Shown here: positions 7,558 to 14,023 of the stretch, piece by piece | Layout of the letters: each line of letters starts with the position of its first letter | Position numbering within the stretch: the first letter of the stretch is position 1 | From: Caldilineaceae bacterium | GTDB lineage: Bacteria; Chloroflexota; Anaerolineae; Caldilineales; Caldilineaceae | NCBI GenBank assembly: GCA_019637645.1 | Contig: JAHBVH010000089.1 | Coordinates: 1 to 33,704 of the forward strand | Length of the DNA: 33,704 bases | Reading direction: 5' to 3' | Program-made: the position numbers and the translations under genes | Notes under the pieces: model-generated | Databases searched by the model: none | The model's input: the letters and a program-made list of their open reading frames with translations, nothing else | What the model was told of the DNA's origin: nothing

Positions 7558-9087
7558 ATGACCTTGAAAGAGGAGACTTTTGCGGATGGCTTTGTCACCT
7601 ATGAAGCCTTTGGCGCATTGGGTGATGGTGTCGCCGATGATCTGCCAGCTATCTGTGCTGCCCACGCCTATGCCAACGACCAGCGCTTGCCGGTGCGGAC
7701 CGAGCCCGCGGCGACCTATCATCTTGGTCGCCAAGCGCTCACTGCCGTTATTACCACCGATACGGACTGGACTACGTCGCGCTTCACCATTGATGATACC
7801 CAAGTGGACGATCACAAAGCGCCGCTCTTTGTCGTCCGTTCCCTGTTGGCGCCAGTGACGCTGCCCATTACCCAACTGCGGCGCGACCAGCACCAGCTCG
7901 CTGTGCAACCGGCTTATGATTGTCATGTTTTGGTGGAGAGCGACGCCAACTATCTCTACATCCGGCGTGGGCTCAACCAAAATGCGGGCGTGCCCCAGAA
8001 TGATTGTTTTATTGTTCGGCGCGACGGTACGATTGAGGGCATGATTGACTGGGATTACACAACGATCACGCGCGTCGAAGCTCGGCCTATCGATGAAACA
8101 CCGCTCGTTATTCGTGGCGGCATCTTCACCACCTTTGCCAACCGGATGCAGCAGGAACAAGGGTACAATTATTGGGCGCGCAACATTGAGATCACCCGCT
8201 CGAACACCACGATTGACGGTCTGACGCACTATGTCGTCGGGGAGACCGCCGTGGGACATCCCTATCGTGGCTTTCTCAGCGCCGAACAATGTGCCAACAT
8301 CACCTTGCGCAATTGCTTTGCCACCGGTCACAAAATCTATTCCACCATTGGCGCGGCGGGTTTACCCGTTAATATGGGCTCCTATGATCTACATGCCAAC
8401 CATGTCGTGAACCTCCAACTCTTTCACTGTCAGATGCATCATCTCTGTGATCGCACCCGCTGGGGGGTCATCGCCACCAATTTTTGCAAGAATATCGTGC
8501 TCGAAGATTGCACTTTTTCGCGCATGGATACGCACATGGGTGTTTCCGGCACCTACACCATTCGTCGCTGCGTGCTCGGCCACATGGGGCTCAACGCCAT
8601 TGGCCGCGGTACGCTGACCGTGGAGGACTCTACCCTCTATGGCAACTCTCTGATCAGCTTTCGGGGTGACTATGGCAGCACTTGGGAAGGGGATCTGGTT
8701 ATTCGCAACTGCCGCTGGATCCCTGCCTGTGGTGACAATCACTGGCCCACGCTGTTTAACGTGCGTAACGATGGCATGCATGACTTCGGCTATCCCTGTT
8801 TCATGCCCCAAACGATCACGGTCGCTGGCTTATGGGTCGATGACACCAATCACCCAGCCAATTATGCGGGGCTCTACCTCTTCACCGATCCCGATGATCT
8901 CCACACCGGCACCGCAGCCGTTCCCCTCATGGCCGAGCGACCTTTCCCCTATGCTCCCTGCCAACAGATCACCGTGCGTGGGTTGACCACCACCAGTGGC
9001 AAGGGCCCCCTGCTCTCGCCTAATCCGGCGGCGCTGGCACATACTGCCGTTGTGATCGACCCTCTTGCCACGGATAAGCGTCTCTAG
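7558..9087 (+). CDS. Right-handed parallel beta-helix protein (pectate-lyase superfamily type)
   Basis: A 509-residue protein. Near the N-terminus it has YEAFGALGDGVADD, the opening signature of the pectate-lyase_3/GH55-like beta-helix family, followed by repeated beta-strand rungs with runs such as NIEITRSNTTIDGLTH, NITLRNCFATG, NIVLEDCTFSRMD, TYTIRRCVLGHMG and LVIRNCRW (about residues 210-390). Such folds bind or cleave polysaccharides, but no catalytic residues can be assigned by eye. No signal peptide is visible, so it is either cytoplasmic or exported by another route. The ATG at 7558 is preceded by GGAGGAG at 8 bases, a strong site. The next gene starts 43 bases downstream and may be co-transcribed. 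Family fold is likely; enzymatic role is unknown. Confidence 0.82.
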   Translation: MTLKEETFADGFVTYEAFGALGDGVADDLPAICAAHAYANDQRLPVRTEPAATYHLGRQALTAVITTDTDWTTSRFTIDDTQVDDHKAPLFVVRSLLAPVTLPITQLRRDQHQLAVQPAYDCHVLVESDANYLYIRRGLNQNAGVPQNDCFIVRRDGTIEGMIDWDYTTITRVEARPIDETPLVIRGGIFTTFANRMQQEQGYNYWARNIEITRSNTTIDGLTHYVVGETAVGHPYRGFLSAEQCANITLRNCFATGHKIYSTIGAAGLPVNMGSYDLHANHVVNLQLFHCQMHHLCDRTRWGVIATNFCKNIVLEDCTFSRMDTHMGVSGTYTIRRCVLGHMGLNAIGRGTLTVEDSTLYGNSLISFRGDYGSTWEGDLVIRNCRWIPACGDNHWPTLFNVRNDGMHDFGYPCFMPQTITVAGLWVDDTNHPANYAGLYLFTDPDDLHTGTAAVPLMAERPFPYAPCQQITVRGLTTTSGKGPLLSPNPAALAHTAVVIDPLATDKRL

Positions 9088-9130
9088 TGCCGTTGGATAG
9101 GCGAACAGTGGTTGTTCTTTTCGAGGTGCT

Positions 9131-9421
9131 ATGCCAATGAACATTGAATTTACCGGCGAGATTTGGTTTTGGAAAGGTCCTGCCCCTTGGTATTTTGTGA
9201 CCGTACCGGAGCCAGAATGCCAGGCGATCAAAGCAATCTCCGGCTCGGTCACCTATGGCTGGGGCATGATCCCGGTTACCGTGTGGCTGGGCAAAAGCAA
9301 GTGGGCGACGGCCCTATGGCCCAAAGATGGTCGCTATATTGTGCCGATCAGAACCAGTGTCCGTAAAGCCGAAAAGGTGGAAGAAGGCGACCAAGTGACG
9401 ATCCAACTGCAAGTTGGCTAG
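9131..9421 (+). CDS. DUF1905 domain protein
   Basis: A 96-residue protein consisting of one DUF1905 domain. The hallmark features are all present: EIWFWKGPAPWYFVTVP near the N-terminus, the central GWGMIPVTVWLGKSKWATALWP, and the C-terminal EKVEEGDQVTIQLQV. The family is a small beta-barrel of unknown biochemical role, sometimes joined to YdeI/OmpD-associated domains. ATG 9131 has GAGGTG shortly upstream; ATG 9137 is an alternative two codons in. It is the first of four closely spaced small genes on the same strand ending at 10971. Confidence 0.88.
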   Translation: MPMNIEFTGEIWFWKGPAPWYFVTVPEPECQAIKAISGSVTYGWGMIPVTVWLGKSKWATALWPKDGRYIVPIRTSVRKAEKVEEGDQVTIQLQVG

Positions 9422-9466
9422 ATGCCTCCAACGGCAAGTTGGTCAGCTATTGATAAGGAGCTTCCG

Positions 9467-9964
9467 ATGACGATGATTATGGATCAGGGAATGTTGTGGC
9501 GTCAGTTTGCCATCGCGATCGACTCGTTACATGACGCCCTACACGATTGTCCCGATGAACTCTGGGAAGCGCGTCTGTGGGAAGATGAGCCCGACCAGTG
9601 GGTGGCTGCGGGTTTCGGGGCCTTTTGGTATTTGGGCTATCATACCCTCTTCTGGCTAGATCTCTACCTGACGGGCGCGGAAGAAGGTTTCCTGCCCCCC
9701 GCGCCTTTTGACTTGGTGGAGATGGTCGCCAACGAACGGTTGCCGCGCACCTATACGCGCGCGGAATTGCTGGGCTACCTGGATGATTGTCGCCAAAAGA
9801 CCCAGACGACGATTGCGCAGTTATCTACGGAAGCCGCGTATCGCGTCTGTCACTTTCCCTGGGGGGAGATTACCTTTGCCGAACTCCTCCTCTATACCAT
9901 GCGCCATGTTCAGGAGCATGCGGCGCAGCTACATCTCTTTCTGGGGCAACACAGAGGCAAATAA
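9467..9964 (+). CDS. DinB-family protein
   Basis: A 165-residue DinB_2-type four-helix-bundle protein. Members are metal-binding; some are thiol-dependent transferases, many are uncharacterised. Visible: the first helix with LWRQFAIAIDSLHDAL, an aromatic FGAFWYLGYHTLFWLDLYL in the second helix, whose His is a probable metal ligand, and a C-terminal helix HVQEHAAQLHLFLG with an HxxxH pair, the usual metal site. The start at 9467 is preferred because AAGGAG lies 6 bases upstream; the frame is open to 9422 but that upstream ATG has no ribosome site and directly abuts the previous stop. The next gene begins 4 bases after its stop. Confidence 0.86.
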   Translation: MTMIMDQGMLWRQFAIAIDSLHDALHDCPDELWEARLWEDEPDQWVAAGFGAFWYLGYHTLFWLDLYLTGAEEGFLPPAPFDLVEMVANERLPRTYTRAELLGYLDDCRQKTQTTIAQLSTEAAYRVCHFPWGEITFAELLLYTMRHVQEHAAQLHLFLGQHRGK

Positions 9965-9968
9965 CAAA

Positions 9969-10466
9969 ATGCTAAAAGCGATCTTCTATCGCGGGCCGTC
10001 GCGCACTGCCCTCCACACGACCTATGCCAAGGCGGGCCGCATTGATGAACAAGCGCCCATTACCTCAGCGAGCGCGATTGTTGTCGCCGCATCGGTGGAC
10101 CAAGTGTGGGCTTTGGTCAGCAACTTGCCCGCATGGCCGACGATTACGCCGGCTTTTCGCCATGTTCGCCTAGAGACGGAACTGGTGGTGGATGCCTATC
10201 TGCGCTTTACGCTCAATCACTTTCCCATCCGTGCGCGCTTTGCCGTGGTTGCGCCCAACCGGGAACTGACTTGGACGGGGAGCTCTCTCTGGTTCAAGGC
10301 CATTGACCGGATTGTGCTAGAAGCGCTCTCGGCGCGGCAAACCCGCCTCTCTATTGCCGAATCGTTTGCGGGCCTCTTTGCCGTCCCCCTCATGAGCCGC
10401 GCCCAGTTGCAGGCCCAACATGAACAGTGGTTGCAAGCCTTCCAACGCGCGGCCGAGCAAGCGTAG
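9969..10466 (+). CDS. SRPBCC (START/polyketide-cyclase-like) family protein
   Basis: A 165-residue protein with the helix-grip fold pattern of SRPBCC proteins: a first beta strand with ITSASAIVVAASVDQVWALVSNLPAWPTITPAF (the classic ‘V.A..VW..VSN...WP...P’ opening), a middle part with strands RLETELVVDAYLRFTL and RELTWTG, and a long C-terminal helix about residues 135-163. The fold binds small hydrophobic ligands, and many members are not enzymes. The start at 9969 follows the DinB stop by 4 bases; GAGGC is just upstream. It overlaps nothing and is likely translated in the same transcript. Ligand unknown. Confidence 0.8.
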   Translation: MLKAIFYRGPSRTALHTTYAKAGRIDEQAPITSASAIVVAASVDQVWALVSNLPAWPTITPAFRHVRLETELVVDAYLRFTLNHFPIRARFAVVAPNRELTWTGSSLWFKAIDRIVLEALSARQTRLSIAESFAGLFAVPLMSRAQLQAQHEQWLQAFQRAAEQA

Positions 10467-10509
10467 TTGTTAGTGCTACTTTCCAAACAAAAAGAAAAGG
10501 AAAACGACC

Positions 10510-10971
10510 ATGGCGATAGATGATAAGCTGCCGCTGATAATTCGCCTGCGTTGCCGTGGGTTGGCGGATTGTGACTTTGGGGGCAGAAATCAAGTCCGGC
10601 TCGGCGTCCAAAAGGGCAAAGTGGTGGTGGATGATCTTCTCATCGATGCTGCTGTAGACGAGATCATCTTTCACTGTGCGCTACGTGTTGAGCAAAACAC
10701 CGCCACCGGAAAGCCCAACTTTTTGGGACCTTATGCCCACGGCACCCCAACCGAGCGCTTTCTCTATCTCTGTTGGGGTGAACGCAAAGGCGGCTTATGG
10801 GAGGGCTTTGGGCGCACCAAAATCCATTTGAAAGAACGATCCTGGTCTACGGTCGCGCAAGCCGTTGCGGCTGGCAACCCGCTAGAAGCGACCATTCTGC
10901 TCTGTGATCCAAAAGGGCGGCCGCGCTTTGCCTCCATCAACCATGAGCAGATTACCTGGCGATTCCCGTAA
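10510..10971 (+). CDS. DUF5990 family protein
   Basis: A 153-residue protein matching DUF5990 by pattern: an N-terminal LIIRLRCRGLADCDFG, the central NFLGPYAHGTPTERFLYLCWG (the family’s conserved ‘GP..HG....RFLYL.W’), and a C-terminal GRPRFASINHEQITW. The family is small, cytoplasmic and of unknown function. The ATG at 10510 is preceded by AAAAGGAAAA about 6 bases upstream. It follows the SRPBCC gene by 43 bases and is the last of the four-gene run; a new promoter lies just downstream at 10988. Confidence 0.8.
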   Translation: MAIDDKLPLIIRLRCRGLADCDFGGRNQVRLGVQKGKVVVDDLLIDAAVDEIIFHCALRVEQNTATGKPNFLGPYAHGTPTERFLYLCWGERKGGLWEGFGRTKIHLKERSWSTVAQAVAAGNPLEATILLCDPKGRPRFASINHEQITWRFP

Positions 10972-10987
10972 ACGCGTCCTCGCCATA

Positions 10988-11017
10988 TTGCTTCTCTTTC
11001 TGGCTTAGGGCTACAAT
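10988..11017 (+). promoter_or_regulatory. Probable promoter of the aminotransferase gene
   Basis: TTGCTT at 10988-10993, an 18-base spacer, then TACAAT at 11012-11017, 45 bases before the ATG at 11063. The same two hexamers, with a 19-base spacer, occur before the kdpD gene at 15966. Confidence 0.55.
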
Positions 11018-11062
11018 GGATCGATATCGATTTGAACTCTTCGTTCATAAGGAGCAGAAGCT

Positions 11063-12481
11063 ATGGCTACTACATTCGAGACGCCAGCCGGGGCTGCGCC
11101 GGTGGTTAGCACCCAAGCGTCCTATCAAGAACCGCTCTACCAAACCGCGCTTGATCATGTCTGGATTCATTCCGGCAACTATGTTGAACTAGCGGAACAG
11201 CAGGGACTACATGTCTTTGAACGGGGGGAGGGCTCTACCCTCTACGATACCCGCGGCGAACGCTGGATCGATGCGCTGGCTGGGCTGTGGGTGGTCAACG
11301 CGGGGCATGGTCGCCGCGAGATTGCCGATGCGATGGCGGAACAGGCCGCCAAACTAGCCTATGTCTCGGCCTCATCCTATACTTCCGTGCCAGCCGTGCA
11401 ATTGGCCGAAACGCTGGCCCAACTTACTCCCGGTGATCTGCAGCGGGTCTTCTTTTGTTCGGGTGGCTCGGAAGCCGTCGAGACCGCGATCAAAATTGCG
11501 AAACAGGTGCAGGTCTTGCGTGGCTTTCCCAAACGCTACAAGGTCATTGCGCGGCGTGGTTCCTACCACGGCATGACCTATGGTGCCATGAGCCTGACCA
11601 CCGGGAATCGCACGCAGATGGAGCGTTTTTTTGGCCCCATGATGCCCGGTGTCTACCATGTGCCGTCGCCCAATCACTACCGGAATGACTTTGCATTGGA
11701 AGGCGAAGCTGGCGATGTGATGTGCGCCAAATGGGTGGAACAGGAGATTATCTTTCAAGGGCCAGAGACTGTGGCCGCGGTCATCGGCGAACCGATCTCT
11801 GCCTCGAATGGCGTGCATATACCATCGCCCAAGTATTGGCAAATGCTGCGCGAAATTTGTGATCGGTATGGCGTCCTTTTGATCGCCGATGAAGTGATCA
11901 ATGGGTTTGGGCGGACGGGCAAATGGTTTGCCACCGAGCATTTTGGCTTTGTACCCGATATAATGACCATGGCCAAAGGTCTATCCAGTGGCTATGCGCC
12001 GATCGCAGCCACCATTGTGCGCCCTTCCGTCTACGAAGTCTTTACCCAAGGTCCGAATGTATTATCGCACCTCCTCACTTTTGGTGGGCAAGCGGTAGCC
12101 GCGGTGGCGGCGCTCAAGAATATCGAAATTATGCAACGGGAAGGCTTGGTCGAGCGCGCTGCCGAAATGGGTAGTTATTTGCTGGCCGGGCTCCAAGGTT
12201 TGGTGGCAACTCATCCCACGGTGGGCGACGCGCGCGGTTTGGGACTGCTCTGTGCCATTGAACTGGTCAAAGACAAAGGCACCAAGGAAAAGTGGGCGCG
12301 CGATTCGGACTTTATCAAGCGGCTGCACCAACTCGTGAATGACCGTCACCTGCTGACGCGGGTTTGGGAGATCTTGCACATTGCGCCGCCCCTCGTCGTT
12401 ACCAAAGCCGAAATCGACCAGATCCTCACCATCCTCGATGAATCGATCGGCCAGGTGGAACAAGAATTTGGCTTGCGCTGA
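11063..12481 (+). CDS. PLP-dependent class III (omega-amino acid) aminotransferase
   Basis: A 472-residue cytoplasmic enzyme of the class III aminotransferase family. Visible signatures: LYDTRGERWIDALAGLWVVNAGHG near residues 55-80, FFCSGGSEAVETAIKIAKQ (PLP phosphate loop), RRGSYHGMTYGAMSLTT, GEPISASNGVHIP, the Asp of LLIADEVINGFGRTGKWF, and the PLP Schiff-base Lys305 in MAKGLSSGYAPI. The combination fits omega-amino acid–pyruvate type transaminases more than ornithine or GSA types, but the amino donor cannot be set from sequence alone. ATG 11063 has AAGGAG 8 bases upstream and a promoter at 10988. The next gene is convergent with an 11-base gap, so it is likely monocistronic. Confidence 0.92.
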   Translation: MATTFETPAGAAPVVSTQASYQEPLYQTALDHVWIHSGNYVELAEQQGLHVFERGEGSTLYDTRGERWIDALAGLWVVNAGHGRREIADAMAEQAAKLAYVSASSYTSVPAVQLAETLAQLTPGDLQRVFFCSGGSEAVETAIKIAKQVQVLRGFPKRYKVIARRGSYHGMTYGAMSLTTGNRTQMERFFGPMMPGVYHVPSPNHYRNDFALEGEAGDVMCAKWVEQEIIFQGPETVAAVIGEPISASNGVHIPSPKYWQMLREICDRYGVLLIADEVINGFGRTGKWFATEHFGFVPDIMTMAKGLSSGYAPIAATIVRPSVYEVFTQGPNVLSHLLTFGGQAVAAVAALKNIEIMQREGLVERAAEMGSYLLAGLQGLVATHPTVGDARGLGLLCAIELVKDKGTKEKWARDSDFIKRLHQLVNDRHLLTRVWEILHIAPPLVVTKAEIDQILTILDESIGQVEQEFGLR

Positions 12482-12492
12482 AGGAGCGACAG

Positions 12493-13056
12493 CTAGGCAT
12501 CAATCCGCCAATAGAGACCGCCTTCCCGCTGCATCAGCCCGTTTTCGATCAAGTAGCGGCGGAGCGCGGCAAAGTCCGGGTGGAATTGTTTGAGCCGCAC
12601 ATTCATTTCGGCTTCTGGGTAGCGGACCTCCCGTTCAAAGTGGTTGACCAGCCATTGAAGCACCACCAAGCGCTTCTGCCGACGGGCTGGAATCTCTTTA
12701 ATGCGACCGTCTTCAAGAAAGGTCTGGCGGATTTTCTCTGCCGAACTTTCTGCACCCTCATCTGGCGCGAGATGAGCCAGGTTCTCTTGTGAAAAGATAT
12801 CTTTGCTCATCCGCTCCAGAAAACCGGTATCGAGCCAGTAGATGCGCGTCGTACCTTCGGCGCGCGCCCCTAACAGACCCACCTCGCGCATCATGGCGAG
12901 GTGGTGGGAAACGGTAGGTTCGGTGAGTTGGAGCGCCGCGGCCAACTCACCGACACTCCGTTCGCCATTCGCCAAGAGGCCGACAATCTGGAGCCGACTT
13001 TCGTGGCCCAGGACTTTAAAGAATTGCAGCAGCTGGTGAAAATTATTGGGCGCCAT
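12493..13056 (-). CDS. ArsR-family regulator with DUF2087 domain (second of a pair)
   Basis: A 187-residue protein. The N-terminal 75 residues form an ArsR-type winged helix: FKVLGHESRLQIVGLLANGERSVGELAAAL, then the recognition helix TEPTVSHHLAMMREVGLL. The C-terminal about 75 residues are DUF2087 (RRQKRLVVLQWLVNHFEREVRYPEAEMN ... LRRYLIENGLMQREGGLYWR). No Cys metal site is visible in the ArsR part. The ATG at 13056 is preferred, with AGGAG 7 bases upstream; a TTG further out at 13080 lacks one. Its start lies inside the preceding paralogue, overlapping it by 14 bases, so translation is probably coupled. The pair diverges from the permease gene at 14024 across a long palindrome. Confidence 0.9.
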   Translation of the reverse strand: MAPNNFHQLLQFFKVLGHESRLQIVGLLANGERSVGELAAALQLTEPTVSHHLAMMREVGLLGARAEGTTRIYWLDTGFLERMSKDIFSQENLAHLAPDEGAESSAEKIRQTFLEDGRIKEIPARRQKRLVVLQWLVNHFEREVRYPEAEMNVRLKQFHPDFAALRRYLIENGLMQREGGLYWRIDA

Positions 13057-13636
13057 CTGCTTGCTCCTGGCGTGGCTCAACCTGCCGTTGATAGATCCCC
13101 GCTTGCCGTGTCAGCAGCTGATGATCGACAAGCAGACGGCGCAAGGTTGCATGATCGATAGCATGTCCCTGGAGCAACTCATTGATCGCTTTTTCGGAAT
13201 AAGCTACGTGAGGTTGAAACTTTTGGGCTAACCAAGCGAGCACAAGGTGTAGTGTCGACGGCTGCAAAGGTAAGCGGATGAGCCGTTCGTGTTTGATAAA
13301 CTTCGCGATCTCCTTCGCTTCACTCGCTTGTGGTTGCTGATCGGCTGTTGGGGCAAAGAGCTGCTTTTTATACGCAAAGATCTGCTGTGTATCTAATTGA
13401 TACCATTCTTCATTCTGTTGCATAAATCGGTGGGTCAGCCCTGCCTCGGTTAACTTTTGCAAATGGATTGGTGCCCGTTCCATGCTCAGTTCACGTTGGA
13501 CGGTTGCCGTGCTACACGGGTGCTGCGCCAATAACCCCAAAATTTTGAGACGATCTTCATCAAGCAGCAGTTTGCTCAGCCGGAGTAAGCTGGCCTGCCG
13601 CTCCGCTGGTGTCATGCTTTCTGGTTGGGATGGCAT
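13043..13636 (-). CDS. ArsR-like regulator with DUF2087 domain (first of a pair)
   Basis: A 197-residue paralogue of the next gene. The N-terminal winged helix (LLDEDRLKILGLLAQHPCSTATVQREL, then HLQKLTEAGLTHRF) is more diverged from ArsR than the second copy, and lacks its canonical HHLAxM recognition helix. The C-terminal DUF2087 domain (LVLAWLAQKFQPHVAYSEKAIN ... LRRLLVDHQLLTRQAGIYQR) is clear. ATG 13636 has GAGGA 5 bases upstream. Overlap with the second gene suggests they form a hetero-oligomer or two related regulators made in fixed ratio. The 52-bp palindrome at 13765 is 128 bases upstream and is the natural candidate operator for self-regulation. Confidence 0.88.
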   Translation of the reverse strand: MPSQPESMTPAERQASLLRLSKLLLDEDRLKILGLLAQHPCSTATVQRELSMERAPIHLQKLTEAGLTHRFMQQNEEWYQLDTQQIFAYKKQLFAPTADQQPQASEAKEIAKFIKHERLIRLPLQPSTLHLVLAWLAQKFQPHVAYSEKAINELLQGHAIDHATLRRLLVDHQLLTRQAGIYQRQVEPRQEQADGAQ

Positions 13637-13664
13637 GAGTTTCCTCTTTTCGTTCGATTATTCT

Positions 13665-13753
13665 TAGAAGTTACGCAGTTAGCTGGGTAACAGAGACCTG
13701 ACAGGTTTGGAAAACCTGTCAGGTCTGGTCTACGTGCGTAACGCCTACTTCTA
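13665..13753. repeat. Palindromic repeat copy 3, most complete element
   Basis: Inner hairpin with 15-bp arms at 13694-13708 and 13712-13726, loop GGA, core AGACCTGACAGG. Outer arms GTTACGCA (13670-13677) and TGCGTAAC (13735-13742). The extreme ends are TAGAAG (13665-13670) and CTTCTA (13748-13753), also inverted; the right side has about six extra bases (CGCCTA) between the two end blocks. This copy shows the fullest structure of the family. Confidence 0.8.
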
Positions 13754-13764
13754 GTTGAATTGCT

Positions 13765-13816
13765 ATTTTGATACTCTTCTATTTAGATAATTATCTAAAT
13801 AGAAGAGTATCAAAAT
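13765..13816. promoter_or_regulatory. 52-bp perfect palindrome, candidate operator of the ArsR pair
   Basis: The arms 13765-13790 and 13791-13816 are exact reverse complements with no central loop. The centre is ATTTAGATAATTATCTAAAT, similar in style to AT-rich ArsR operators, and the outer ends carry TTGATAC and its inverse. It lies between divergent genes, so it is not a transcription terminator for either. Its sequence is unrelated to the CTGACAGG repeat family nearby. Operator function is inferred from position and symmetry. Confidence 0.7.
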
Positions 13817-14023
13817 TTGCGCGGGTTGTCAAGCCGGCAAAGTTGCTGGTAGATCTGCCACCTAAATCTTGATACTTTCTTGATACGCTTGCCCCAATTC
13901 TTTAGTTCTTCTTGATGCCAATCGGCGTAGACTTATTGGTTGGGTATACGCAACGGCCAAGCCGTGTACCTGGCAAAAGAGTGATACCTATGCAAACTGG
14001 CATGGCCGGAAGGATTTTGGAGC
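13817..14023 (+). other. Leader region of the potassium permease gene
   Basis: About 200 bases before the permease ATG. It holds two further TTGATAC copies at 13869-13875 and 13880-13886, spaced 11 bases (one helical turn), echoing the ends of the palindrome. A small hairpin ACGGC-CAA-GCCGT lies near 13950. Some KimA genes are controlled by a c-di-AMP (ydaO) riboswitch, but I could not match its conserved core here. AAGGATTTTGGAG precedes the ATG. Confidence 0.45.

Noticed and set aside
7395..7604. 69-residue plus-strand reading frame before the beta-helix gene
   Set aside because: It overlaps the well-supported start at 7558 in another frame, has no ribosome site and no recognisable pattern.
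13765..13816. Transcription terminator
   Set aside because: It lies upstream of both divergent genes, so there is no transcript to end there; it is better explained as a binding site.
13817..14023. c-di-AMP (ydaO-type) riboswitch before the KimA-like gene
   Set aside because: Expected from B. subtilis kimA, but I could not find the conserved core sequences by eye. A covariance search with the ydaO-yuaA model would settle it.
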